NCBI RefSeq assembly: GCF_038719015.1
Contig: NZ_CP152276.1
Location: 4,171,501-4,235,500, forward strand
Reading direction: 5' to 3'
Origin: Nguyenibacter vanlangensis
GTDB lineage: Bacteria > Pseudomonadota > Alphaproteobacteria > Acetobacterales > Acetobacteraceae
Length of the DNA: 64,000 nucleotides
Part shown: piece by piece, positions 11,796-20,182 of the stretch
How the letters are laid out: each line of letters opens with the position of its first letter
Numbering within the stretch: the first letter of the stretch is position 1
Made by a program: the position numbers and the translations under genes
Notes under the pieces: model-generated
The model's input: the letters and a program-made list of their open reading frames with translations, nothing else
What the model was told of the DNA's origin: nothing
Database searches by the model: none

Positions 11796-12899
11796 GTGGA
11801 TGATACGCGGCTGATCGAGCCTGTGGGGCTGCTGTTCGGCCCGGACGCGCGCGACGCGGTGCGCGCCGGCCTGGCCCACGGGCTGGCCGGCGGTCCCGCC
11901 GCCTTCACCCTGGCCCGGCTGATCGGGGATGGCGCGGCGCGGCTGGTGGCGGCCGGCGATATCCCCCCCGGCTGGCTGACGGCGCTGGAGCGCGTCACCG
12001 CCCCCCTGCCATCGGCGGGTCTGCCCGATGGGCCGCTGGTGATGGGAATCCTGAACGCCACCCCGGACAGTTTCAGCGATGGCGGACGCCATGAAGCGGC
12101 CGCGGACGCGGTGCGCGCCGGCATGGAGATGGTGGCGGACGGGGCCGCCCTGCTGGATATCGGCGGCGAAAGCACGCGCCCCGGTGCGGCCGTCGTCACG
12201 CCGGGACAGGAATGGGCGCGCGTGGCCCCCGTCCTGGCCGGGCTGCGGGCCGAAATCGATCGGACAAGAATCGACGGGGCCGATATCGCCCTGTCGGTCG
12301 ATACGCGCAACGCGGCCACCATGTCGGCCGCGCTGGCGCTGGGGGCCACGGTGATCAACGACGTCTCGGCCCTGGCGCATGATCCGGACGCGCTGGCGGT
12401 GGTGGTCGATGCCGCGTGCCCGGTGGTGCTGATGCATATGCGCGGCACGCCGCAAACCATGGCGCGGCTGGCGCATTACGACGACGTGGCTGTCGACGTT
12501 ACGCGTGAACTCGCCGCCCGCGTCGCGAGCGCGGTCGCCGCCGGAATCGATCGCCGGCGCATCATCGTCGACCCGGGCATCGGCTTCGCCAAGAACGCGG
12601 CCCAGAATGCCGAACTCTTGTCCAGGCTGCCGATTCTGGCCAATCTGGGCTGCCGGGTGCTGCTGGGCACCTCGCGCAAGCGCATGCTGGGCGAATGGTC
12701 GGGGGTGGCGCGCGCCGCGGACCGCGACCCGGGCACCCTGGTCAGCAGCCTGCCGGGCCTGGCGCTGGGTAACACGATCCTGCGAGTCCATAACGTACCG
12801 GCGATGGTACAGGCCGTACGGGTATGGCAGGGCGCGTGGCGCTGCGATAATTGGGATCGCGGCGAAAGACAGGGACGGCCAGGGATGACCCAGGGATGA
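11796..12899 (+). CDS. folP: Dihydropteroate synthase FolP
   Basis: Condenses 4-aminobenzoate with the pterin pyrophosphate in folate synthesis; the sulfonamide target. The TIM-barrel signatures are present: [14 protein letters not shown] near residue 84, [48 protein letters not shown] and [10 protein letters not shown]. The product is 367 aa, longer than the roughly 280-aa norm because about 75 residues precede the barrel. The GTG 11796 start is chosen as the first in frame after the repeats. The stop overlaps the glmM start at ATGA 12896-12899. Confidence 0.93.
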   Translation: MDDTRLIEPVGLLFGPDARDAVRAGLAHGLAGGPAAFTLARLIGDGAARLVAAGDIPPGWLTALERVTAPLPSAGLPDGPLVMGILNATPDSFSDGGRHEAAADAVRAGMEMVADGAALLDIGGESTRPGAAVVTPGQEWARVAPVLAGLRAEIDRTRIDGADIALSVDTRNAATMSAALALGATVINDVSALAHDPDALAVVVDAACPVVLMHMRGTPQTMARLAHYDDVAVDVTRELAARVASAVAAGIDRRRIIVDPGIGFAKNAAQNAELLSRLPILANLGCRVLLGTSRKRMLGEWSGVARAADRDPGTLVSSLPGLALGNTILRVHNVPAMVQAVRVWQGAWRCDNWDRGERQGRPGMTQG

Positions 12900-14254
12900 C
12901 CAAGACGAGAAAATTATTCGGCACTGACGGCATTCGCGGCACCGCCAACCAGGATCCGATGACGGTCGAGATCGCCCAGAAGCTGGGGCAGGCGGCGGGG
13001 CTGCGCTTCATGCGCGGGGCGCACCGGCACCGGGTGCTGCTGGGCAAGGATACCCGCCTGTCGGGATACATGATCGAATGCGCCCTGGTCTCGGGCTTCC
13101 TGTCCGCCGGCATGGACGTCACCCTGGTCGGCCCGATGCCTACCCCGGCGATCGCCATGCTGACCCGTTCGCTGCGCGCCGATCTGGGGGTGATGATCTC
13201 GGCCTCGCACAACCCGTTCGGCGATAACGGCATCAAGCTGTTCGGCCCCGACGGCTTCAAGCTGTCCGACGAGACCGAGGCCGAGATCGAGTCCCTGATG
13301 CGCGCCGACCTGGGCGACCGGCTGGCCGCGCCGGAGAGGATCGGCCGGGCCTCGCGCCTCAACGACGCTGCCGGCCGCTATATCGAGAATGCCAAGGCGT
13401 CCTTCCCGCGCGGCCGGCGGCTGGACGGGCTGCGCATCGTCATCGATTGCGCCAACGGCGCTGCCTATCGCGTCGCACCGACCGCGCTGTGGGAACTGGG
13501 GGCCGAGGTGATTCGCATCGGCTGCGAACCCAACGGCGTCAACATCAATGAAAATTGCGGTTCCACCCGCCCGGAATCCCTCTGCGCCGCGGTGGTCGCG
13601 CACCGGGCCCATATCGGCATCGCGCTGGATGGAGACGCCGATCGCGTACTGATCGCCGACGAGCAGGGGCGCCTGATCGACGGCGACCAGATCCTGGCCC
13701 TGATCGCGCGGTCCTGGGCACGCCAGGGGCGGCTGCATTCGGCGCAGATCGTCGCGACCGTCATGTCGAACATGGGCCTGGCCCGCTGCCTGGAAGGAAT
13801 GGGGCTGGAACTGGTGCGCACCGCCGTGGGCGACCGCTATGTGGTGGAGCGCATGCGTGAACTGGGCGCCAATGTCGGCGGCGAGCAATCGGGCCACATG
13901 GTCCTGTCCGATTTCGCCACCACCGGCGACGGGCTGGTCGCGGCGCTGCAGGTGCTGGCGGTACTGGTCGAGGAAGCCCGTCCGGCCAGCGAAGTCTGCC
14001 GCATGTTCACCCCGTTCCCGCAGATGCTGCGCAATGTCCGCTTCGCCGGCCGGAGCCCGCTGCTCGCTCCCTCGGTCCAGGATGCAAGCCGCCGGGCCGA
14101 GGCCACGCTGGGCACCGCCGGCCGGCTGGTGCTGCGCGAAAGCGGCACAGAGCCCCTGGTCCGCGTGATGGTCGAGGCCGAGGACCCGGCGCTGGTCGAA
14201 CGCGTGGTCGGCGAAATGTGCGCGGCGATCGATTCCGCCCAGGTCGCGGCATAA
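12896..14254 (+). CDS. glmM: Phosphoglucosamine mutase GlmM
   Basis: Interconverts glucosamine-6-phosphate and glucosamine-1-phosphate on the path to UDP-GlcNAc, peptidoglycan and LPS. The start [15 protein letters not shown] is canonical and overlaps the folP stop. The active phosphoserine loop [14 protein letters not shown] has its Ser near residue 104, the metal-binding DGDADR motif is present, and the substrate loop GGEQSGHM and C-terminal [12 protein letters not shown] phosphate-binding site are intact. At 452 aa the length is as expected. A folP-glmM pair is common in proteobacteria downstream of ftsH. Confidence 0.97.
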   Translation: MTKTRKLFGTDGIRGTANQDPMTVEIAQKLGQAAGLRFMRGAHRHRVLLGKDTRLSGYMIECALVSGFLSAGMDVTLVGPMPTPAIAMLTRSLRADLGVMISASHNPFGDNGIKLFGPDGFKLSDETEAEIESLMRADLGDRLAAPERIGRASRLNDAAGRYIENAKASFPRGRRLDGLRIVIDCANGAAYRVAPTALWELGAEVIRIGCEPNGVNINENCGSTRPESLCAAVVAHRAHIGIALDGDADRVLIADEQGRLIDGDQILALIARSWARQGRLHSAQIVATVMSNMGLARCLEGMGLELVRTAVGDRYVVERMRELGANVGGEQSGHMVLSDFATTGDGLVAALQVLAVLVEEARPASEVCRMFTPFPQMLRNVRFAGRSPLLAPSVQDASRRAEATLGTAGRLVLRESGTEPLVRVMVEAEDPALVERVVGEMCAAIDSAQVAA

Positions 14255-14258
14255 ACGC

Positions 14259-15068
14259 ATGAAGGGCCGCGTTCTGGTCACAGCCGGCAGCGATTCCGGC
14301 GGCGGCGCGGGAATCCAGGCGGACATCAAGGCGATCACCGCGCTGGGCGGGTTCGCCATGACGGCGCTGTCCGCCCTGACCGTGCAGAATACGCTGGGGG
14401 TCGCGGCCGTGCTGCCCGTGCCGCCGGATTTCGTGACGCAGCAGATGCGATGCGTGATCGACGATCTGGGGGTCGACGCATTCAAAAGCGGCATGCTGGA
14501 CAGGGCGGAAATCATTCTGGCGGTCGCCGATATCGTCGCCGCCCATCCGGCGATCCCCTATGTGCTGGATCCGGTGATGGTGGCGAAGGGCGGGGCGCGC
14601 CTGCTGCAGGACAATGCGGTCGAAACGCTCAGGCGGCATCTGGTGCCCCGGGCCAGCCTGCTGACCCCCAATCTGCCCGAGGCCGAGGTCCTGGTCGGCC
14701 GCCCCATCCGTACGGTGGCCGACATGCGCCGCGCGGCCGAGGAATTGCGCCACGCCGGGGCCGCGTCCGTGCTGGTCAAGGGCGGTCATCTGGAAGGCGA
14801 TGAACTGACCGACGTCCTGGCGACCCAGGGCGGGATCGAACTGTTCACCGATACCCGCCTGCCGACGCGCCATACGCACGGCACCGGTTGCACCCTTGCC
14901 AGCGCGATCGCCACCGGTCTGGCGCAGGGCCTGGCGTTGCGTGACGCGGTCATCCGGGCCCGGACTTACCTTCGGGCCGCCATCGCCGCGGCCCCGGGCT
15001 ATGGGGCCGGGGCCGGACCGCTGGATCACGGCGTCACCATCCGGCCGGAATGGCGCCCGGAAGGATGA
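14259..15068 (+). CDS. thiD: Hydroxymethylpyrimidine/phosphomethylpyrimidine kinase ThiD
   Basis: Ribokinase-fold enzyme that phosphorylates HMP and HMP-P for thiamine synthesis. The 269-aa product has the N-terminal GSDSGGGAGIQADIKA motif, ALTVQNTLGV, the DPVMVAKGGARLL segment, TPNLPEAEVL, the VLVKGGHLEG strand and the anion-hole/catalytic motif THGTGCTLASAIA with its catalytic Cys and preceding Gly residues. It starts 4 bp after glmM, so it is probably co-transcribed although the functions differ. Confidence 0.94.
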   Translation: MKGRVLVTAGSDSGGGAGIQADIKAITALGGFAMTALSALTVQNTLGVAAVLPVPPDFVTQQMRCVIDDLGVDAFKSGMLDRAEIILAVADIVAAHPAIPYVLDPVMVAKGGARLLQDNAVETLRRHLVPRASLLTPNLPEAEVLVGRPIRTVADMRRAAEELRHAGAASVLVKGGHLEGDELTDVLATQGGIELFTDTRLPTRHTHGTGCTLASAIATGLAQGLALRDAVIRARTYLRAAIAAAPGYGAGAGPLDHGVTIRPEWRPEG

Positions 15069-15138
15069 AATCCGATCGTGACGGGGCGGAAGCGGCCCGT
15101 CAGGCGAATATGCCCGGACGATGAAAGGCGCGCGCCGT

Positions 15139-15459
15139 TCAGACGTTTCCGGGGGAACGATTCGCGGCATCGGCCATCCGCAGGATCACCGGCACAAGGC
15201 GTGAGACGTGACACGGGCGCAGCACGCCCAGTCGGCGCAGCCCCTGGATGCTGCGCGCCGCCAGCCAGGCGCAGCCCAGGGTCAGGTCGCGCGTCAGGCG
15301 GCCGCGCGCCGGAACGCCGCAGGGCGGGGCGGCGGCCTCATTGTCCGGAAGCGGTCCGTCCTCGGGTTGCCGGGCAGGGGGGGCGGCATGGCGCAAGGTG
15401 CCGGCCCGGCACCAGGCCTGCAGCGGAATGTCCGGCGCGGCCGAACGCAGCCCGCTCAT
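15139..15459 (-). CDS. Small hypothetical protein, unrecognised
   Basis: A 106-aa minus-strand frame beginning MSGLRSAAPDIPLQAW, convergent with thiD. I do not recognise a family. Support for coding is the third-position bias: the large majority of codons end in G or C, and the choice of codons resembles neighbouring genes. The C-terminal half (LTRDLTLGCAWLAARSIQGL through VIRMADAANR-like residues) has alternating hydrophobic and Arg residues that could form helices. A TTG start at 15510 would add 17 residues. It has five Cys residues and no signal peptide. Confidence 0.45.
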   Translation of the reverse strand: MSGLRSAAPDIPLQAWCRAGTLRHAAPPARQPEDGPLPDNEAAAPPCGVPARGRLTRDLTLGCAWLAARSIQGLRRLGVLRPCHVSRLVPVILRMADAANRSPGNV

Positions 15460-15978
15460 GCGCGGACATCCAGCCGCCCGCGGGTCCGGGCAGGTACGAA
15501 GATCAAACAAAAAGCCATGAATCTGGCCTCCTGCCGTTCAAGCGGTTGCTCGAATCCAGGAGGCCGCCCGCTGTCAGCAGACAGACGGCACGGTCGCACC
15601 CGGACAAGGACATGGCCCGCGGACGAACCGGACACCGGGCTGGCTGCCAGGCGCCGCGTCCCCGCAGGCGATTCTAGATCGGGGTTTCATCATCGTTTCT
15701 TGTTCGGTGTATCGACGCACGAACAGCGTTCGGCCGCCGATTTCGGTCGCAGCCGGTATAATGGATCCGCCGCCCCGTTCAAGGGGAAAAACCCGCGTCG
15801 GAACGAAATCGTATCATTGGCGTTCATAGCCGGTGGAAAACCGCCGCGGAACACAATTGGCTAACTTCTGCGTGAAACCGCATGGCGACCCAGCCTTCCT
15901 CGCTCGGAATAATTGTTTTTGTTAAAAACTACACCTATAGGTAGAAATTGGTAACAGGTGAAACCTATGGTGGTTGGC
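15460..15978 (+). promoter_or_regulatory. Leader region of the CtrA-like gene with a 10-bp palindrome
   Basis: About 500 bp without a convincing gene. A TATAAT hexamer lies at 15757-15762, without a clear -35 partner. The last 60 bp before the regulator gene turn AT-rich and contain ACCTATAGGT, a perfect palindrome at 15933-15942, with a half-site copy ACCTAT at 15963-15968. The palindrome's position near the start would suit an operator, possibly autoregulatory. No TTAA-N7-TTAA CtrA box is visible. Confidence 0.35.
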
Positions 15979-16704
15979 ATGCGCGTTTTACTCGTAGAAA
16001 GTGATGGCGTTGAAGTCGGTGATACGGCCAGCACCCTGCGTTCGATCGGTCACCCGTTCGATCATGTCGTAACGGGGCAGGCGGCCATCGCGATGCTTCA
16101 GCGCTTCGATTATGATGTCGCGCTGATCGAGCTGATGCTGCCCGACATCGATGGCTATGAAGTCCTGCGCAAGGCGCGGGCGGTGCGCCTGCACACCCCG
16201 ATCCTGGCACTGTCCAGCGTCGCGACGCCCCAGGCCAAGGTGCGGGCCTTCTCCGCCGGGGTCGACGACTACATCACCAAGCCCTATCACACGTCCGAGT
16301 TGGCAGCGCGGATCCAGGCCGTGGTGCGTCGCTCGAAAGGCTACAGCCAGCCGGAATTGCGGGCCGGGTCGCTGAAACTCAATCTCGACAGCCGCGAGGT
16401 CACGGTGGGCGACCGCCCGGTACGCCTGACCGGCAAGGAATATCTGATCCTGGAACTGCTGCTGCTGCGCAAGGGAGTCGCGCTGAGCAAATATGCCTTC
16501 CTCGATCATCTCTATGGCGGAATGGACGAACCCGACATGAAGATCATCGACGTGTTCATCTGCAAGTTGCGCAAGAAGCTGCAGCAGGCGGGTGCCGGCA
16601 ACCTGATCGTCACCGTCTGGGGCCAGGGCTATATGCTCAAGGACGCCCTGCCCGTCCGCCCGTCGCGGCATCCGGGGCGGGGCGCGCTGCAGCCTGCCGT
16701 TTAG
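15979..16704 (+). CDS. CtrA-family response regulator with Glu in place of the phospho-acceptor Asp
   Basis: OmpR/CtrA-type regulator: receiver domain (1-115) and winged-helix DNA-binding domain (about 125-228) with the CtrA-specific stretches LTGKEYLILELLLLRKG, LDHLYGGMDEPDMKIIDVF and ICKLRKK. With ATG 15979 the product is 241 aa and co-linear with Caulobacter CtrA. In that numbering the acceptor position 51 is Glu (DVALIELMLPD instead of LLDLNLPD). One residue of the acidic pair is Ser (VESDG), the switch Thr is Ser, and Lys of DDYITKPY is kept. ATG 15967, with AGGTGA upstream, is an alternative start. It is probably a cell-cycle regulator active without phosphorylation; whether it is the sole CtrA or a paralogue cannot be seen here. 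Confidence 0.88.
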   Translation: MRVLLVESDGVEVGDTASTLRSIGHPFDHVVTGQAAIAMLQRFDYDVALIELMLPDIDGYEVLRKARAVRLHTPILALSSVATPQAKVRAFSAGVDDYITKPYHTSELAARIQAVVRRSKGYSQPELRAGSLKLNLDSREVTVGDRPVRLTGKEYLILELLLLRKGVALSKYAFLDHLYGGMDEPDMKIIDVFICKLRKKLQQAGAGNLIVTVWGQGYMLKDALPVRPSRHPGRGALQPAV

Positions 16705-16706
16705 TT

Positions 16707-16754
16707 GAGTATCTGCCATGAATCTGAAACTCTCCAGATTCATGGCAGATACTC
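16707..16754 (+). terminator. Perfect 20-bp hairpin after the CtrA-like gene
   Basis: Left arm 16707-16726 (GAGTATCTGCCATGAATCTG) is perfectly complementary to 16735-16754, with an eight-base loop. It starts 2 bp after the stop. No T-run follows, so it is either a non-canonical terminator or a small inverted-repeat element. Confidence 0.6.
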
Positions 16755-16820
16755 CATAGAGCGACATCCAACCGCCCGCCTGCCATGGCGGACACGGCGT
16801 GCATTTCATCCGTGTCAGGC

Positions 16821-16850
16821 AAAAAAAACGCAGGATCCGAAGATCCTGCG
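16821..16850 (-). terminator. Minus-strand intrinsic terminator with no annotated gene upstream
   Basis: On the minus strand CGCAGGATC-TTCG-GATCCTGCG forms a 9-bp stem with a stable UUCG tetraloop, followed by eight T residues. It is a textbook Rho-independent terminator for a transcript coming from 16850-17090, where no conventional gene is visible. Confidence 0.85.
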
Positions 16851-17089
16851 AAGTTAACGTGATGGTTCACTGATGCGATGCCCCCATCGCCCTTTCCTTA
16901 TGGCACCGCATGGCGGGATCCGACATGACCTGCATCAAGTCCCGATGAACATTTCGTAAGGTCCGCGTCACCCGGAGCGATCCCGCAACGAAGGGTGGTT
17001 GAGCCCACGGCCCGCTGCCCGTACAGTCCCGTACGGTCAGGGGCGGCCGCCGCGTGGTGCCGCTGCGGCCTTCGGGAGGCGGATGATTC
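16851..17089 (-). other. Candidate small RNA or short-peptide gene ending at the minus-strand terminator
   Basis: This stretch holds no long gene. Because a strong terminator ends it on the minus strand, a short transcript divergent from the FAD oxidase gene at 17090 is likely. The only plausible peptide is a 22-codon frame at 16867-16935 (MQVMSDPAMRCHKERAMGAS...), stopping 17 nt before the terminator stem. A five-codon frame stops just before it with a TGATG overlap. I cannot tell a peptide gene from a non-coding RNA. Confidence 0.3.
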
Positions 17090-18439
17090 ATGTCGGATGC
17101 GGACAGGGCCGGGGCGGTTGGCGCGCCTGCCGGCGGCGGGCCCGCCACGTCGCGCGACCCGCGCACGCACGGGCTGTGGGAACAGACCGCGCCGGCCCCG
17201 CCCGTGACGGCGCCGCTGGCCGGCCGGGTCGCCGCCCGGATCGCGATCGTCGGCGGTGGCTTCACCGGGCTTTCCGCGGCCCTGGCACTGGCCCGGTCGG
17301 GCCATGACCCGGTGGTGCTGGAAGCGGCGGAAATCGGGTTCGGCGGGTCCGGACGCAATGTCGGGCTGGTCAATGCCGGCATGTGGGTCAGGCCCGACGA
17401 CCTGTCGGCGACGCTGGGGCAACCGTACGGCGAACGGCTGCTGACCCTGCTGGGCGACGCGCCGGCCGAAGTCTTCGCCCTGGTCCGCCGCCACGCGATC
17501 GCCTGCGAGGCCCAGCCGGTCGGCACGCTGCATTGCGCCGACACGGCGCGGGGCCTGCGCGAACTGCAGGAACGCGCCCGGCAATGGCAGGCGCGCGGGG
17601 TGGCGGTGCGGCTGCTCGATAAGGCCGAAACCGGCCGCATGACCGGCAGCCCCCATTATCGTGCCGCGCTGCTGGATCCGCGTGCCGGCACGATCCAGCC
17701 TCTGGCCTATGCGCGCGGGCTGGCGGCGGCGGCGATCGGGGCCGGGGCGCGCCTTTTCACCGGCTCGCCCGTCACCGGCTGCACGCGGTCGGGCGGGCAA
17801 TACCGGCTGGACCTGCCGCAAGGTCATGTGCTGGCCGACCAGGTGATCGTCGCCACCAATGCCTATGGCACAGGTCCCTGGTCGATGCTGGCGCGCCAGT
17901 TGGTGCCGGTCAGCTATTTCAACTGTGCCACGCCGCCGCTGCCCGCCGCCCTGCGCGCCACGATCCTGCCCGGGCGGCAGGGGGCATGGGACACCCGGCA
18001 GGTCATGCGCTCGTTCCGGCTGGACCATGCCGGCCGGCTGGTCGTCGGCAGTATCGGCGCGCTCGCCGGGCCGGGCCTGGCCCTGCATCGCGACTGGGCG
18101 CGGCGTACGATCGCGCGCCTTTTTCCGCAGCTTGGCCGCCAGTTCACGTCATCGGGCTTCGCGGCCGAATGGTATGGCACGATCGGCATGACCCATGACC
18201 ATTTGCCCCGCCTGCACCGTCTGGGGCCGGGCATGATCGCGCTCTGCGGCTATAATGGCCGGGGCATCGCGCCCGGAACGGTGTTCGGGCGGGTCCTGGC
18301 CGACCTGGCGCGCGGCGCCCTGGACGACGGGACGGCCCCGCTGCCGGTGACCGGCATCCGCCCGCCGGGCCTTCGCGCGGCCCGCCGTATCTTCTACGAA
18401 GCGGGGGCCTGCATCGCCCATGCGGCCGATGCGCGGTAA
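17090..18439 (+). CDS. FAD-dependent oxidoreductase, probable L-pipecolate oxidase (AmaA-like)
   Basis: DAO/OrdL-type flavoprotein of 449 aa. A segment HGLWEQTAPAPP, typical of this subfamily, precedes the dinucleotide motif IAIVGGGFTGLSAALALA near residue 48. The second FAD element GGSGRNVGLVNAGMW and the C-terminal GYNGRGIAPGTVFG complete the fold. Homologues oxidise secondary or primary amino groups (gamma-glutamylputrescine, pipecolate, sarcosine). The next gene encodes an antiquitin-type aminoadipate semialdehyde dehydrogenase, and then comes a piperideine-2-carboxylate reductase-like protein. From that context I infer L-pipecolate to Delta1-piperideine-6-carboxylate. Its TAA stop lies at the target duplication of the adjacent MITE. 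Confidence 0.8.
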   Translation: MSDADRAGAVGAPAGGGPATSRDPRTHGLWEQTAPAPPVTAPLAGRVAARIAIVGGGFTGLSAALALARSGHDPVVLEAAEIGFGGSGRNVGLVNAGMWVRPDDLSATLGQPYGERLLTLLGDAPAEVFALVRRHAIACEAQPVGTLHCADTARGLRELQERARQWQARGVAVRLLDKAETGRMTGSPHYRAALLDPRAGTIQPLAYARGLAAAAIGAGARLFTGSPVTGCTRSGGQYRLDLPQGHVLADQVIVATNAYGTGPWSMLARQLVPVSYFNCATPPLPAALRATILPGRQGAWDTRQVMRSFRLDHAGRLVVGSIGALAGPGLALHRDWARRTIARLFPQLGRQFTSSGFAAEWYGTIGMTHDHLPRLHRLGPGMIALCGYNGRGIAPGTVFGRVLADLARGALDDGTAPLPVTGIRPPGLRAARRIFYEAGACIAHAADAR

Positions 18440-18530
18440 GAGGCTGTCTCACAAGCCCTGCTGTCGGCGATCCGACGCGCGTCTTCAGCGGGCCGCTCTC
18501 GCTCGACAGCAGGGCTTGTGAGACAGCCTC
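18440..18530. mobile_element. 91-bp MITE-like element with 27-bp terminal inverted repeats and TAA target duplication
   Basis: Perfect 27-bp inverted repeats at 18440-18466 and 18504-18530 (outer ends GAGGCTGTCTCACAAG...) enclose a 37-bp centre. The element is flanked by TAA on both sides (18437-18439 and 18531-18533). The left TAA is the stop codon of the oxidase gene, so insertion preserved its reading frame. A 3-bp TNA duplication is characteristic of the IS1031 group of IS5-family elements, first described in acetic acid bacteria. Family assignment is inference from the duplication only. It could also act as a bidirectional transcript hairpin. Confidence 0.75.
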
Positions 18531-18596
18531 TAAGATCCGGCCCCGGCGGCCCGGAAATATGCCCTCTTTTGCGATCACCTGCCGACAGGATGGAAG

Positions 18597-20168
18597 ATGA
18601 CCGACCTTGTTGCCGAAACCCGTTCCCTGCTGGCCGCGCTGGGCGTCGCGGCCGATGCCCTGACTTCTGATAGCCTGGCATCTGATAGCTTGGCGGGCGA
18701 TCCATCGGCGGGCGGCCTGCCGGTACGCTCGCCCGTGACGGGGCAGGACATCGCGCGGGTGGTTACGGCCACGCCGCAGGCGGCGCGGGACGGCATTGCC
18801 GCCGCCCATGCCGCGTTTCGCGCCTGGCGGCTGGTGCCGGCGCCGCGCCGTGGCGAACTGGTCCGGCTGCTGGGCGAGGAACTGCGCGCCGCCAAGCACG
18901 CCCTGGGCCGGCTGGTGTCGATCGAAGTCGGCAAATCCCCTTCGGAAGGCCAGGGCGAAGTCCAGGAAATGATCGATATCTGCGATTTCGCGGTGGGCCT
19001 GTCGCGTCAGTTGCACGGGCTGACGATCGCCACCGAGCGGCCCGAGCATCGGATGATGGAAACCTGGCATCCGCTTGGCGTCACCGGCGTGATCTCGGCC
19101 TTCAACTTCCCGGTCGCCGTCTGGTCCTGGAACGCGGCGCTGGCCCTGGTCTGCGGCAATCCGGTGGTGTGGAAACCGTCGGAAAAGGCGCCGCTGACCG
19201 CGCTGGCCTGCCAGGCGGTCTTCGCCCGCGCCGCCGCTCGCTTCGCCGAAAGCGGCGCCCAGGTGCCGGACGGGCTGCTGGTGGTGCTCAATGGCGGGCG
19301 TGAGATCGGCGAAATCCTGGTCGATCATCCCGACGTGCCGCTGGTCTCGGCCACCGGATCGACGGCGATGGGCCGCGCGGTGGGCCAGCGCCTGGCCGCC
19401 CGCTTCGCGCGCGCCATCCTGGAACTGGGCGGGAACAACGCCGCCATCGTCACCCCGTCGGCCGACCTGGAACTGACCCTGCGCGGCGTCGCCTTCGCCG
19501 CCATGGGCACGGCCGGCCAGCGCTGCACCACGCTGCGCCGTCTGTTCGTGCATGACAGCATCCATGACGCTTTCGTCGCCCGGCTGCGCGCCGCCTACCA
19601 GTCGGTCACGGTCGGCAGCCCGCTGGACGAAGGCAATCTGGTCGGCCCGCTGATCGATGCTGCGTCGTTCGCGCGCATGCAGCAGGCGCTCGACGCCGCC
19701 CGCGCGTTGGGCGGGGTGGTGACCGGCGGCATGCGCGAAAGCGCCGATCTCTATCCGGATGCCTTCTATGTCCGGCCGGCGCTGGTGGAAATGCCCGCGC
19801 AGGCCGGCCCGGTGCTGCAGGAAACCTTCGCGCCGATCCTGTATGTCATGAAATATTCGGATCTCGACCAGGCGATCGCGCTGCAGAATGCGGTGCCGCA
19901 GGGCCTGTCTTCGTCCATCTTCACCACCGATCTGCGCCAGGCGGAACGATTCCTGTCCGGCGCCGGGTCGGATTGCGGCATCGCCAACGTCAATATCGGC
20001 ACGTCGGGGGCCGAGATCGGCGGGGCCTTCGGCGGCGAGAAGGAAACCGGCGGCGGCCGCGAATCCGGTTCGGACGCCTGGAAGGCCTATATGCGTCGCG
20101 CCACCAACACGATCAATTACGGCGCGACCCTGCCCCTGGCGCAGGGCGTGTCCTTCGATATCGGCTGA
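18597..20168 (+). CDS. Aldehyde dehydrogenase, antiquitin type (L-aminoadipate-semialdehyde dehydrogenase, AmaB-like)
   Basis: ALDH7 family enzyme that would oxidise 2-aminoadipate 6-semialdehyde (in equilibrium with piperideine-6-carboxylate) to 2-aminoadipate. Family-specific stretches are strongly conserved: NFPVAVWSWNAALALVCGN, ELGGNNAAIV with the catalytic Glu, GTAGQRCTT with the catalytic Cys, and the C-terminal NIGTSGAEIGGAFGGEKETG and GSDAWKAYMRR. At 523 aa it is slightly long because of an N-terminal stretch holding a 15-bp DNA repeat (18666-18695, DSLASDSLA). The reductase gene follows 14 bp later with GAGGAGG over the stop. Confidence 0.9.
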   Translation: MTDLVAETRSLLAALGVAADALTSDSLASDSLAGDPSAGGLPVRSPVTGQDIARVVTATPQAARDGIAAAHAAFRAWRLVPAPRRGELVRLLGEELRAAKHALGRLVSIEVGKSPSEGQGEVQEMIDICDFAVGLSRQLHGLTIATERPEHRMMETWHPLGVTGVISAFNFPVAVWSWNAALALVCGNPVVWKPSEKAPLTALACQAVFARAAARFAESGAQVPDGLLVVLNGGREIGEILVDHPDVPLVSATGSTAMGRAVGQRLAARFARAILELGGNNAAIVTPSADLELTLRGVAFAAMGTAGQRCTTLRRLFVHDSIHDAFVARLRAAYQSVTVGSPLDEGNLVGPLIDAASFARMQQALDAARALGGVVTGGMRESADLYPDAFYVRPALVEMPAQAGPVLQETFAPILYVMKYSDLDQAIALQNAVPQGLSSSIFTTDLRQAERFLSGAGSDCGIANVNIGTSGAEIGGAFGGEKETGGGRESGSDAWKAYMRRATNTINYGATLPLAQGVSFDIG

Positions 20169-20182
20169 GGAGGCCACGGACG

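Noticed and set aside
15208..15864. 218-codon + strand frame after thiD
   Set aside because: Low-complexity Arg/Gly/Ala translation extending into an AT-richer leader. The minus-strand frame at 15139-15459 has much better third-position bias.
15900..15980. CtrA binding box upstream of the CtrA-like gene
   Set aside because: No TTAA-N7-TTAA pattern is present; only an ACCTATAGGT palindrome is seen.
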